Part shown: positions 1-7,724 of the stretch, piece after piece
How positions within the stretch are numbered: the first letter of the stretch is position 1
How the letters are laid out: each line of letters opens with the position of its first letter
Assembly: GCA_002297545.1 (NCBI GenBank)
Contig: DBLZ01000110.1
Location: 1 to 29,011 of the forward strand
Direction: 5' to 3'
DNA from: Prevotellaceae bacterium UBA711
Lineage (GTDB): Bacteria > Bacteroidota > Bacteroidia > Bacteroidales > Bacteroidaceae
Length of the DNA stretch: 29,011 nucleotides
Position numbers and translations under genes: made by a program
Notes under the pieces: generated by a model
Databases searched by the model: none
Told to the model about the DNA's origin: nothing
The model's input: only the letters and a program-made list of their open reading frames with translations

Positions 1-476
1 GGCGACACGCTGATGACTATACCCTTGCCCTCAGTGGCCACCTTCAGCTCATCGCCTATGGTGGAGACACTCAGGTGCACGGGCGACGACTTCTCTGCCG
101 TAAGATGACCGGCATGCTCATTGTCGTCCACGCAGTAGACGGGACGCAGAGTCTGGCGATCCAGCCACTGCTCCGATGGGATACCGTTGTCATACGGAGT
201 GGCTCCGCTATGCAGACATGCGGTGGCACTGGCCCTGTCCGGTGAGGCGAACGGATATTCCGCCTCGGTATAGAAGCATCCCTCCTGTATGAGCCGGCGG
301 AAGCCCCGCTCGCCATACAGTGGCGAAAATGCCTCCATATAGTCGGAACGCAGCTGGTCTATCATTATGTTCACCACAAGGCGCGGCAACGCAGGCGCCG
401 TCTGTGCTTCGGCATTGCAGAAGGACATCAGCACGGCCAGCGTGGTGAACAACTTGTATGTTGATATAGGAGTCAT
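1..476 (-). CDS. PafA-like alkaline phosphatase family protein, C-terminal part outside the window
   Basis: Only the N-terminal 158 codons are present; the gene runs off the left edge. Residues 1-25 look like a signal peptide ending AEA|Q, so the product should be periplasmic. The segment LVVNIMIDQLRSDYM holds the first metal-binding Asp of the alkaline phosphatase/phosphodiesterase superfamily. GFRRLIQEGC, SGATPYDNGI, YCVDD and the SP..LSVSTIGDELK stretch follow the layout of Bacteroidetes PafA-type phosphomonoesterases. Where PafA has TGPGHAS, with Thr as nucleophile, this protein has PDRASATA, so the usual nucleophile is not in place. The ATG (476-474) overlaps the TGA of the upstream Lnb-type gene in an ATGA arrangement, which fixes the start and suggests translational coupling. 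Family call is firm; substrate and activity are unknown. Confidence 0.8.
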   Translation of the reverse strand, partial: MTPISTYKLFTTLAVLMSFCNAEAQTAPALPRLVVNIMIDQLRSDYMEAFSPLYGERGFRRLIQEGCFYTEAEYPFASPDRASATACLHSGATPYDNGIPSEQWLDRQTLRPVYCVDDNEHAGHLTAEKSSPVHLSVSTIGDELKVATEGKGIVISVS

Positions 477-1717
477 CTTTTCCTCTTGGGGGATTTAGCA
501 TGTTTCTTTTCGGTGGCAGCACGAGAGGCACGTACCGCGCCCTCCATGCGTCCGTAGTGCAACAAGTAGGACACCTGGCGGGTAAGAAGCGTGGCCACAA
601 GGGTAACCACCAGCACACCCACCTGCTGCGGCATCCATGGAATGAACAGCAGGAACAGCGCAAGCCATATAGCCATGAAGTGGTGCCAATATGTCGTTTG
701 TTCCTTCCATGCGGCCCTGACCACGCATGGCAATGCCACCAACGGCAGAGGATTGAGGACAATCACCAGCCAATTGCTGTCCAACGATGGGTGTGCCGAG
801 AAGAGGAACACGAACAGTATCAGGCATCCTGCCATGCCGTGCCCCAACATCAGAAGCACGTCCAGGAGCCAAAACATCTTGCGCGTCAGAAACTCCACTA
901 TCATGAGCACCACTCCCAAGGCAAAGGCCACACAGCCAAACACCAGCGGAGTCATGGGGAAGTCCATCCCGGAGGCCACAGCCTTGGCCACCGCCTCATC
1001 GGCCTCCAGCACTGTCACCGTCTGCCGGACCAGACGACGTGTATCCTTCACCTCATCGCGTACCACGGCGCCGGCCAGCGCACGGAAATAGTATTCGGGC
1101 AGGAAACAGGTGGCCTTGTGCGACAGCGTCGTGTCCACATCGGCTCCGAGCAACACGTCGTTGCCCTCCTGCGCCCAGGGAAAGTCCACGGTGTACTCGT
1201 GCATCATCTGACGGTAGGTGCGAGGCTCCGTCTCCCACGAATAAGTCACCGGACCATCCACGCAGGCATCCACGCAGTCCATGACACGGGTGGTGCAGTT
1301 GTTGGTCAGATAGTTGTAGCGATAGACACTGTTCTCCTCGCGTATGTTATCGCAGAGATAATCCCTCACGGCCACGGCCTCCTCGGGAGTAAGGTCGAGC
1401 ACCTGTGCCACCACGCTGCTGCCACGCTGACGATACTCCTGCAGAAAATACACCCAAGGCACCGCAGCACAACGGTAATCGGTCTTGCCCAGCACAAAGT
1501 TCCACACGAAGTAATCGCTGTTGAAGTCAAAGACACCGTAGTTGAACACGTCATCCCGTGTCCCGCCAATCTCCCGGACACGAATGGCCGTATGTCCATA
1601 AAGCGAGTACACCTCCCTGCCGGGCGAGCACGTCAGCACACTGACCTCTATCCCACCCTCGGCACATGCCGAGATGGTACCCGCCAACAGAAGCAAATAC
1701 AGGATTACACGTTTCAT
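473..1717 (-). CDS. lnb: DUF4105/Lnb-type membrane protein, probable lipoprotein N-acyltransferase
   Basis: The 414-residue product has a signal-like N-terminus (about 1-20), a soluble domain (about 20-240) and about five C-terminal membrane segments (about 255-390), ending in a basic tail. The soluble domain matches the DUF4105 (Lnb N-terminal) family: SLYGHTAIRV holds a conserved His near residue 42, and NYLTNNCTTR holds a conserved Cys near residue 141, the likely catalytic pair. Family knowledge: Lnb of Bacteroides completes lipoprotein N-acylation in species lacking Lnt. The residues GTISAC could also be read as a lipobox, so the protein may itself be a lipoprotein. An upstream in-frame TTG at 1726 is rejected because it lies in the promoter; ATG at 1717 is used. 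The gene is first of a two-gene unit with the phosphatase. Confidence 0.8.
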   Translation of the reverse strand: MKRVILYLLLLAGTISACAEGGIEVSVLTCSPGREVYSLYGHTAIRVREIGGTRDDVFNYGVFDFNSDYFVWNFVLGKTDYRCAAVPWVYFLQEYRQRGSSVVAQVLDLTPEEAVAVRDYLCDNIREENSVYRYNYLTNNCTTRVMDCVDACVDGPVTYSWETEPRTYRQMMHEYTVDFPWAQEGNDVLLGADVDTTLSHKATCFLPEYYFRALAGAVVRDEVKDTRRLVRQTVTVLEADEAVAKAVASGMDFPMTPLVFGCVAFALGVVLMIVEFLTRKMFWLLDVLLMLGHGMAGCLILFVFLFSAHPSLDSNWLVIVLNPLPLVALPCVVRAAWKEQTTYWHHFMAIWLALFLLFIPWMPQQVGVLVVTLVATLLTRQVSYLLHYGRMEGAVRASRAATEKKHAKSPKRKR

Positions 1718-1723
1718 TGGGTA

Positions 1724-1731
1724 CAAAGTTA
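1724..1731 (-). promoter_or_regulatory. Promoter -7 box TAACTTTG for the Lnb-phosphatase unit
   Basis: On the minus strand TAACTTTG (consensus TAnnTTTG) ends only six bases before the ATG at 1717. The transcript should therefore start at or next to the start codon and be leaderless or nearly so. No good -33 TTG is seen at the right distance. Confidence 0.6.
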
Positions 1732-1815
1732 AGAAATTATACGCTACATGCCACGGAGCGACACACTATTATATATAAAATAGGTATAGGCATGTCATTT
1801 TGTATTTGGGCACAC

Positions 1816-1846
1816 TTGGCCGTTTGGATGTTTTATTGTACCTTTG
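1816..1846 (+). promoter_or_regulatory. Promoter for the outer-membrane protein-lptC unit
   Basis: TTG at 1816-1818 and TACCTTTG at 1839-1846 are separated by 20 bases, the arrangement expected of a Bacteroidetes -33/-7 promoter. It lies about 40 bases before the GTG start of the barrel protein and is divergent from the Lnb promoter. Confidence 0.6.
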
Positions 1847-1887
1847 CACACGCATATTATAACCTTTGACAAAAAACTCCTTCTCAC

Positions 1888-3255
1888 GTGAACTTAATCA
1901 GACTCACACGTACATACCGCTTCGTCCTGGCACTCGCCATACTTTTACCCTGTATCCCCTTGCACGCACAGAACGGTGGCGGCAAGTCCTCCTACTCCAG
2001 ATTCGGCTTGGGTCTGCTCAACGACCAATCCCAAACATGGAACAAGTCCATGGGCGGAGTCGGTGTGGCATTGCCATCCGGCAACAAGCTCAACACCATG
2101 AACCCCGCATCGTATGCCCATTTGGACTCGCTTAGCTTCATCTTGGACGTAGGCATGTCCGGCAACTTCGGCAGCATGAGCATGGGCAACAGCAGCAAAA
2201 GCGTGAACAATGCCAACTTCGACTACCTTGTGGCCGGCTTCCGTCTTCGCAGGAACCTTGGACTGTCTTTCGGCTTCAAGCCCTACAGCACCGTAGGCTA
2301 CAGCTACACGACAACCAGCCCCGAAGCCTTCAGGGACGAAAACACCGGAGAGCTGATCCGCAACACCACGCAATACACCGGCTCGGGCGGCCTCAACCAG
2401 ATCTTTGCCGGCTTGGGCTGGAAGCCCATTTCCAACTTCTCCATAGGTGCCAACGTGGGCATCATGTGGGGAGGATACACCCACCTCATGCTACAGGGCT
2501 TCACGGCAGACAACAGCAGCAGTTCCAACTTTGACGGCTTCAACTTCGTACAGCAGTCAGACGTGCTCACCTACAAGCTGGACTTCGGTCTGCAATACGC
2601 ATTCCGCATAAGCCATCAGGACTGGCTCACCGTGGGTGCCACCGTGGGCATAGGACACAAATTCGACGGAGACGCAGCCCTCTACCGTTTCATGACCACT
2701 GGCGACACGCTGAAGGTGGAGGCCGAGAAGAATGCCTTCGACATACCCATGACCTATGCCGGCGGCATAGCATGGCAGCACAAGAACAACCTCATTGTGT
2801 CGGCCGATATGCACTATCAGGCATGGGGCGACTGCCGCATGCCCATGATGGAAATAACAGACGGGGTGGTGACATACCCCAGCACCAGCAGGATGTATAA
2901 GAACAACTACAGCCTGAAGGCCGGTATAGAATACACTCCAAGCCTCTTCTACACAGACAAATACTACAAGCGCATCAGGTACCGCATGGGCGTATCATAC
3001 AGCAGCCCCCACATGAACATCGACACAGGCAGCGGTGCCTCCTCTGCCACATACGAGGGACCCGGCGAGCTGGCCGTAAGCTTGGGCTTCGGGCTACCCA
3101 TCAGCAACCGATACAGCCGTTCAAGACTGAACATAGGCATGCAATGGTTGCGCCGCGCTCCGGGATCGGCCAACCTGATTACCGAGAACTATTTTGTGCT
3201 GAATCTGGGCTTGACGTTCAACGAGCGCTGGTTCATGAAATTCAAGATCCAGTAA
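1888..3255 (+). CDS. Outer-membrane beta-barrel protein (uncharacterised, Bacteroidales type)
   Basis: A 455-residue protein with a signal peptide ending LHAQ (about residue 28). The N-terminal motif SSYSRFGLGLL and the NPASYA segment are typical of a conserved family of Bacteroidetes outer-membrane barrels encoded beside lptC. Alternating hydrophobic strands with many aromatic, Gly and Asn residues continue to the last strand, which ends in charged residues (RWFMKFKIQ). The start is GTG at 1888; a stop lies seven codons upstream in frame and no ATG is available near the signal peptide. The stop codon overlaps the lptC ATG (TAATG), so the two are translationally coupled. A role in envelope transport or assembly is inferred from context; substrate unknown. 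Confidence 0.75.
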   Translation: MNLIRLTRTYRFVLALAILLPCIPLHAQNGGGKSSYSRFGLGLLNDQSQTWNKSMGGVGVALPSGNKLNTMNPASYAHLDSLSFILDVGMSGNFGSMSMGNSSKSVNNANFDYLVAGFRLRRNLGLSFGFKPYSTVGYSYTTTSPEAFRDENTGELIRNTTQYTGSGGLNQIFAGLGWKPISNFSIGANVGIMWGGYTHLMLQGFTADNSSSSNFDGFNFVQQSDVLTYKLDFGLQYAFRISHQDWLTVGATVGIGHKFDGDAALYRFMTTGDTLKVEAEKNAFDIPMTYAGGIAWQHKNNLIVSADMHYQAWGDCRMPMMEITDGVVTYPSTSRMYKNNYSLKAGIEYTPSLFYTDKYYKRIRYRMGVSYSSPHMNIDTGSGASSATYEGPGELAVSLGFGLPISNRYSRSRLNIGMQWLRRAPGSANLITENYFVLNLGLTFNERWFMKFKIQ

Positions 3256-4037
3256 TGCATTGGCATAGTCTCAAAGACAAATCCACAGGGAAGACACGCA
3301 TCTCATCCATGACACGGGTGGGATGCTTCTTCGTATTGGCAGCAGCCTTAACATATTCCTGCACGGAGCAGGACACTCACCACGGAAACGACACACATAG
3401 CCACCCCACAGGCGCACCACAGACCGAGGACTCGCTGCCCTCGCTCCACAGCGTGGGGGTGAGCACGCTGATATCGGACTCAGGCGTGATACGCTATCAT
3501 CTGGTGGCCGAGGAATGGGACATATACACGCCTACGAACGCCAACGCCACGTGGAAGTTCATCAAGGGATTGCTCATGCTCCGTCTGGACACGGACCTGA
3601 ACGTGGACCTCTACGTACAGGCCGACACGGCATACCTCCACCAGCAGAAACTGTGGGAGCTACGTGGAAGAGTGCGCATACGCAATGTGGAAGGGACCAG
3701 ATTCAACACCGAGGAACTGTTCTGGGACCTGAACAAACACGAAATGTGGAACCACACGCACATGACCATCATCACACCGGAACGCACCCTCAAAGGCTCG
3801 GAATTCCAAAGCAACGAACAGATGACACGCTACTCGGTGATGAACTCCAGCGGCGAATTCCCCATGACGGATGCCGACGGGGAAACTCAGGAAGCGCAAG
3901 CAGACACTACGGCAGCAGTCTCCGCACCTCAGCCATCGGCCCCCGCACCCACACGGCAACGTGCCATCAACGCCCCTGCCACCATAGTTCTGGAGCCGGC
4001 CCCTACGAAATACGATTTCCAGAAAGAGGAGCAATAA
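3255..4037 (+). CDS. lptC: LPS export periplasmic protein LptC
   Basis: LptC links the inner-membrane LptBFG transporter to LptA in the lipopolysaccharide bridge. The domain runs from about residue 60 to 195 (VIRYHLVAEEWDIY, then ...ADTAYLHQQKLWELRGRVRIRNVEGTRFNTEELFWD...), matching the LptC/OstA-like fold. The N-terminal region has a hydrophobic stretch followed by LTYSC, a plausible lipobox giving a lipoprotein as in other Bacteroidetes. ATG at 3255 overlaps the previous stop; ATG at 3309 (MTRVGC) is an equally plausible start, closer to the hydrophobic core. The C-terminus has a low-complexity tail rich in Ala, Pro and Thr (about residues 210-250) beyond the family domain. Confidence 0.85.
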   Translation: MHWHSLKDKSTGKTRISSMTRVGCFFVLAAALTYSCTEQDTHHGNDTHSHPTGAPQTEDSLPSLHSVGVSTLISDSGVIRYHLVAEEWDIYTPTNANATWKFIKGLLMLRLDTDLNVDLYVQADTAYLHQQKLWELRGRVRIRNVEGTRFNTEELFWDLNKHEMWNHTHMTIITPERTLKGSEFQSNEQMTRYSVMNSSGEFPMTDADGETQEAQADTTAAVSAPQPSAPAPTRQRAINAPATIVLEPAPTKYDFQKEEQ

Positions 4038-4098
4038 CCCCATACCATCCATTGGATTTCCATCAGGTGTCCTGACTTCATGTTCGTCGGGCTACAAC

Positions 4099-4133
4099 CG
4101 TTTAGCTGCAACATAGCTGGCTATGTCGAAACG
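4099..4133 (+). terminator. Hairpin downstream of lptC
   Basis: Arms ACATAGC (4111-4117) and GCTATGT (4120-4126) are separated by two bases and enclosed by CGTTT (4099-4103) and AAACG (4129-4133). It lies 60 bases after lptC and may end that transcript. There is no T-run, so this is tentative. Confidence 0.35.
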
Positions 4134-4216
4134 ATGCGGGAAGTCCATAGCCGGCCGCCCGGTCCGCCCCACCCCACGACATTTTCATGCCGTCCCCACG
4201 AGATGCGGGCCACATA

Positions 4217-4290
4217 AACCGGTTCTTTGCATCGGACAAACCGGTTCATGTATGCAGAAGAACCGGTTCATTTAGTCCGATAAACCGGTA
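4217..4290. repeat. Array 1: four AACCGGTT palindromes with an exact 22-base period
   Basis: AACCGGTT occurs at 4217, 4239 and 4261, and AACCGGTA at 4283. Each start is exactly 22 bases after the last, with 14-base non-identical spacers. A second array with the same unit and period lies at 15019-15092. The array sits in the gap between lptC and the ppiD promoter. Each copy is self-complementary, so in RNA neighbouring copies could form 8-bp stems with 14-base loops, and in DNA they would lie on nearly the same helix face. The function is not known to me. Confidence 0.9.
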
Positions 4291-4464
4291 TTCACCACCC
4301 GACCGACACGAAAACGCAGCCTGCACCCCACGTAGACATGCCCCCGTAGCCACAAGGGCACTCCACGCATTCCCTGTGCACGCAGGCCGCACAACGCATG
4401 GCCTATTTCCAACACCTTGGCAAAATAAATGCCCTATTATTAAGGTATATCCGATAAAAATCAC

Positions 4465-4472
4465 TAACTTTG
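4465..4472 (+). promoter_or_regulatory. Promoter -7 box TAACTTTG upstream of ppiD
   Basis: TAACTTTG fits TAnnTTTG exactly. No clear -33 TTG was found. Transcription would begin near 4480, giving ppiD a leader of about 140 bases, or starting at the ATG of a 27-codon ORF (4481). Confidence 0.55.
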
Positions 4473-4480
4473 TACTCCAA

Positions 4481-4564
4481 ATGTGCGTGAAGGCAGCCCC
4501 AATGCCATCGGCATCGAAGACCGCCACACACGGCAAGAGCATCGCCATCCCGGCGAGTGCATGA
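4481..4564 (+). CDS. Possible 27-residue leader ORF before ppiD
   Basis: An ATG eight bases after the -7 box opens 27 codons ending in TGA, rich in Ala, Ser, Pro and Lys. If real it would be translated leaderless and end 54 bases before ppiD. There is no homology I can recognise and it could be chance; the support is only its position relative to the promoter. Confidence 0.2.
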   Translation: MCVKAAPMPSASKTATHGKSIAIPASA

Positions 4565-4618
4565 CGAAGACACACGGGAAAACAAACAAAAACAAAATAT
4601 AAGAAAGCAAAAAAAACT

Positions 4619-6769
4619 ATGGCAGCTTTACAAAAAGTAAGAAGCGCCGGTCCCTTTGTGGTAGGCGCCGTCTTCCTTGGTCTGATAGGCTTCATTGCAT
4701 CAGACTGGGCGAGAGTCCTGGAAATCTTCACCACATCCAGCCGCAACACCGTAGGCTCTATCTATGGTGAGAACGTGAGTCTCCAAGACTTCAACAGCAT
4801 GGTGGACGAGTACACCACCGTAATCAAGACCAGCAACGGCCTTTCCAATCTCACCGATGCCCAGATGCAGAGCATACGCAACCAGGTGTGGAATAATCTT
4901 GTGGAAAGCAAGATCATCGAGAACGAGACAGGCAAGTTGAGCCTCACTGTCACCGACAAGGAGTTGCAGCAAATCATCATCAAGGGCGAGCACCCCATGC
5001 TCATGAAGACTCCGTTCCGCAACCAGCAGGGCAAGTTCGACTATGCCATGCTCAAGCAGACTCTGGACCAGTGTCACGAAATCCTCACCACGCCCGACGC
5101 TTCTGCCGACCTCGTGGAAGAGGCCACCAATATGACACAGTGGTGGAAATTCATTGAAAAGAACCTGCGCAACAGCCTGCTTTCAGCAAAATACGAGAGC
5201 CTGCTGGGTGCCTGCATACTCAGCAACCCCGTGGCAGCACAGCAGAACGTCGACGCACGCACTCAGGAGAAGACCATCCTTATGGCCGCCCTCCCTTTCA
5301 GCAGCATCAGGGACAACGAGGTTTCTTTCACCGACAAGGACCTGAAGGCCAAGTACGACGAACTGAAGGAATTCTTTGAGGCAACCTATGAGACCCGCGA
5401 CATCAAGTACATCGACATTGCCGTCAAGGCCAGCAAGGAAGACGAGGCAGCCTTGAACAACGAGATGAACGAGTATGCCAAGCAATTGGCCGACGGCCAG
5501 GCTCCCGCCAAGGTAGTGCGCGAAGCACGTTCCGTAGTGGCCTACTCTCCGCTCCCCGTCACCAGGAATGTACTGCCCGCAGACATCGCCAACCAGCTCG
5601 ACAGCATGAGCGCAGGCCAGCAGGTGGGTCCCTACTATAACAACATGGACAACACCATGAACATAGTACGCCTCATCTCTGCCCAGACCATGCCCGACAG
5701 CATACAGTATCGTCTGATAGGCATCCCCGGTATGGACATGGCCAAGGCAGAACAGACTGCAGACAGCATCATCACTGCCATCAACGCCGGTGCACCGTTC
5801 GATACCATAGCCAAGAATTATAATCAGAGCGGCGACAAGATGTGGATGGCATCATCTCAGTACGAGGGAAGCAACATCGACGACATCAACAAGCAGATCA
5901 TAGAGGCCATCACCACCGCACCCGCAGGCACACTGAAGAAGCTTGTCCTGGACGGGCAGAGCGTGCTCGTAATCAACGTACTGGAGACACGCAATCCGGT
6001 TCAGAAGTATGACGTTGCCGTGGTGAAGACCGTCATGGACTTCTCCAAGCAGACCTACGACAAGGCATTCTCCAACTTTTCTTCCTTCCTGGCAGGCAAG
6101 GATGCCGAGGCCATCGACAGCATGGCAGCACAGGCTGGCTACGTTGTGCTCCAGCGCGACAACATGCCTTCTACGGAATACAACATCGGCGGTGTCAGCG
6201 GCACACGCGATGCACTCCGCTGGATATTCAACAAGGACACCAAGGTGGGCGATGTGAGCCCCCTCTATGAGTGTGGCAACAACGACCACCTCATGTGTTT
6301 CATTCTCACAGGCATCACACCCAAGGGCTACCTGGCATGGGACAACGAGGAGGTGAAAAGATTCCTTACAGAAGAAGTCATCAAGGACAAGAAGGCAGCC
6401 ATGCTGAGCGAGAAGATGGCATCTGCCAAGAGTGTTGCCGACGCAGCCAAGCTCCCCGGTGCCGTTACCGATACCCTGCGTCGCATTAACTTTGCCCAAC
6501 CTTTCTTTGTATCCAGAACCGGCAATATAGAACCCGCTCTCTGCGGTAGCGTAAGCACAGCAGCCAAGGGCGATTTCAAGAGTGGCATCCGTGGCAATGC
6601 CGCAATATATGCCTACCAGGTGTTGGCAGCCGACAAAAGCGAGACTCCAGTGGACCTGAAGCAGGAACAGGGTACTCTCACACAGAATGCTCTACGCTCC
6701 ATCAACACGTACCAGAACGATCTCTACAGCAAGGCCAAAGTTGAGGACAAGCGTTATCTCTTCTATTAA
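4619..6769 (+). CDS. ppiD: PpiD/SurA-type periplasmic peptidyl-prolyl isomerase and chaperone
   Basis: A 716-residue membrane-anchored folding factor. Residues 11-28 (GPFVVGAVFLGLIGFIAS) form an N-terminal membrane anchor, followed by a SurA_N-like helical chaperone region (about 40-240). A degenerate parvulin-like domain lies around 360-460 (SIQYRLIGIPG..., ...ADSIITAINAGAPFDTIAKNY), and there is a long C-terminal region. The size and anchor fit PpiD rather than soluble SurA. Family role: folding of outer-membrane and secreted proteins at the periplasmic face of the inner membrane. Its position after the barrel protein and lptC fits an envelope-assembly block, although a 580-base gap with its own promoter separates them. 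The ATG follows an A-rich stretch without Shine-Dalgarno, usual in this phylum. Confidence 0.85.
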   Translation: MAALQKVRSAGPFVVGAVFLGLIGFIASDWARVLEIFTTSSRNTVGSIYGENVSLQDFNSMVDEYTTVIKTSNGLSNLTDAQMQSIRNQVWNNLVESKIIENETGKLSLTVTDKELQQIIIKGEHPMLMKTPFRNQQGKFDYAMLKQTLDQCHEILTTPDASADLVEEATNMTQWWKFIEKNLRNSLLSAKYESLLGACILSNPVAAQQNVDARTQEKTILMAALPFSSIRDNEVSFTDKDLKAKYDELKEFFEATYETRDIKYIDIAVKASKEDEAALNNEMNEYAKQLADGQAPAKVVREARSVVAYSPLPVTRNVLPADIANQLDSMSAGQQVGPYYNNMDNTMNIVRLISAQTMPDSIQYRLIGIPGMDMAKAEQTADSIITAINAGAPFDTIAKNYNQSGDKMWMASSQYEGSNIDDINKQIIEAITTAPAGTLKKLVLDGQSVLVINVLETRNPVQKYDVAVVKTVMDFSKQTYDKAFSNFSSFLAGKDAEAIDSMAAQAGYVVLQRDNMPSTEYNIGGVSGTRDALRWIFNKDTKVGDVSPLYECGNNDHLMCFILTGITPKGYLAWDNEEVKRFLTEEVIKDKKAAMLSEKMASAKSVADAAKLPGAVTDTLRRINFAQPFFVSRTGNIEPALCGSVSTAAKGDFKSGIRGNAAIYAYQVLAADKSETPVDLKQEQGTLTQNALRSINTYQNDLYSKAKVEDKRYLFY

Positions 6770-6779
6770 GACACATTGC

Positions 6780-6800
6780 GCCCGGACACCAAGACCGGGC
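6780..6800 (+). terminator. Small GC-rich hairpin after ppiD
   Basis: GCCCGG (6780-6785) and CCGGGC (6795-6800) form a six-base stem with a nine-base loop, ten bases after the ppiD stop. It is the first of two hairpins between ppiD and the converging GNAT gene. Confidence 0.4.
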
Positions 6801-6818
6801 ACACATCCACAATAAGAC

Positions 6819-6860
6819 AAGCTGGCGGCAAACACTCCACATGGTGTTTGCCGCCTGCTT
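6819..6860. terminator. Long hairpin between converging ppiD and GNAT genes
   Basis: GGCGGCAAACAC (6824-6835) pairs with GTGTTTGCCGCC (6844-6855). After one T-T mismatch the stem extends through AAGC (6819-6822) and GCTT (6857-6860). Its place between convergent genes suggests a two-way terminator. Confidence 0.65.
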
Positions 6861-6929
6861 CGGTATTCTGTCCGACTGCCCCTCGAAGCATTCGGCTATA
6901 TAGGCACTGTCGTGCAGCCTAAACTCTCT

Positions 6930-7202
6930 TTATTCTGCCAACATATCGTGGTACTCCTCTATCCTCTCCATCAAAGCCTTGGCAAAGGAGCAGACCGGCC
7001 AAATCTTCATCCCACGGCTACGCGCATAGTCTATGGCTGCCGCTACCAAGGTGCGTCCCAGGCCGCGTCCCTCCATAAAGGCGCGTGTATGCGTGATAGT
7101 CATGACCTGTCCGCGCAATTCATACTCGAGATTGCCAATCTCCTTACCATTCTCCATGGCGCGGAAGATGTTTTCCGCTGTGTTGTGTTCAATGCTAATC
7201 AT
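6930..7202 (-). CDS. Small GNAT-family N-acetyltransferase
   Basis: This 90-residue protein belongs to the short GCN5-related acetyltransferase family (Acetyltransf_CG type). It has the acetyl-CoA loop GRGLGRTLV (about residues 46-54), the helix AAAIDYARSRG, and the C-terminal motif KIWPVCSFAKALMERIEEYHDML with the Cys-Ser-Phe and final helix typical of the group. Length equals the family norm. The substrate is unknown; members are usually annotated only by fold. It stands alone, convergent with ppiD, and has its own promoter about 80 bases upstream. Confidence 0.85.
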   Translation of the reverse strand: MISIEHNTAENIFRAMENGKEIGNLEYELRGQVMTITHTRAFMEGRGLGRTLVAAAIDYARSRGMKIWPVCSFAKALMERIEEYHDMLAE

Positions 7203-7281
7203 ACCTTACCTGTTTGCATGTAGGCAAGAATACACGCAGCATATATGCTACACACATATCCGGCATATCCAAGCCCCAACA

Positions 7282-7289
7282 CAAAAGTA
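7282..7289 (-). promoter_or_regulatory. Promoter -7 box TACTTTTG for the GNAT gene
   Basis: On the minus strand TACTTTTG fits TAnnTTTG, about 80 bases before the GNAT start. No clear -33 box was identified. Confidence 0.45.
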
Positions 7290-7481
7290 CTGATTTTCCC
7301 GCACACGCCAAGCAATAGCGGCAGAAATTTATTTTCCAAGCCCACGATCTTATCCCGTATTAGTCACCACAAGCACTTGAAGACCACACTGGCACACACA
7401 TACATTCTCTCATGACTCCAAGATACATATCACAACCACCGGATATGCACAGGCAGGAATTAAGCGACAAATACCATGTAA

Positions 7482-7601
7482 AAGTTGGCCGGTGCACATG
7501 GCCTTACCATTGACACAGGCAACGTACCGTCAGGAGTGTATGGCGTATCTATGATGAAAGACGGCAAGATCGGAAGCTCACAGCAGATAAACATAAAGTA
7601 A
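7482..7601 (+). pseudogene. Remnant of a secretion/sorting C-terminal domain
   Basis: Thirty-nine codons ending in TAA read as a coherent protein tail, including LTIDTGNVPSGVYGVSMMKD and ending QQINIK. The pattern 'hydrophobic-IDT..LPSGVY.V....DGK...Q...IK' is that of type IX secretion (Por/type A) C-terminal sorting domains. An in-frame stop lies directly upstream and no start or upstream domain is visible, so the rest of the gene has been lost or frame-shifted. The gap 7290-7658 shows no other gene. The assignment rests on pattern alone. Confidence 0.35.
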
Positions 7602-7658
7602 AAGACCGGAAGCTCTTATAAGATACGTCTTTGAACCATAGCTTACGCTTTCCTTTAT

Positions 7659-7699
7659 AACGAAGCCGTGTCATACTGTTGTGATGACACGGCTTCGTT
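7659..7699. terminator. Terminator hairpin at the end of the ilv operon
   Basis: A perfect 16-base stem, AACGAAGCCGTGTCAT (7659-7674) with its complement at 7684-7699, has a nine-base loop and lies 25 bases past the ilvC stop. Confidence 0.75.
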
Positions 7700-7724
7700 T
7701 GATATGATGGACTATAGTAGCCTT

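Noticed and set aside
500..1732. Long plus-strand ORF opposite the Lnb-type gene
   Set aside because: Rich in His, Gln and Arg with no recognisable domain; it is the antisense shadow of a well-supported gene.
4217..4290. CRISPR array reading of the AACCGGTT repeats
   Set aside because: Repeats of 8 bases with 14-base spacers are far too short, and no cas genes are nearby.
7576..7600. Stretch resembling a sequencing-adapter end (AGATCGGAAG)
   Set aside because: Only ten bases match, the following bases differ, and the frame through it reads as a coherent protein tail.
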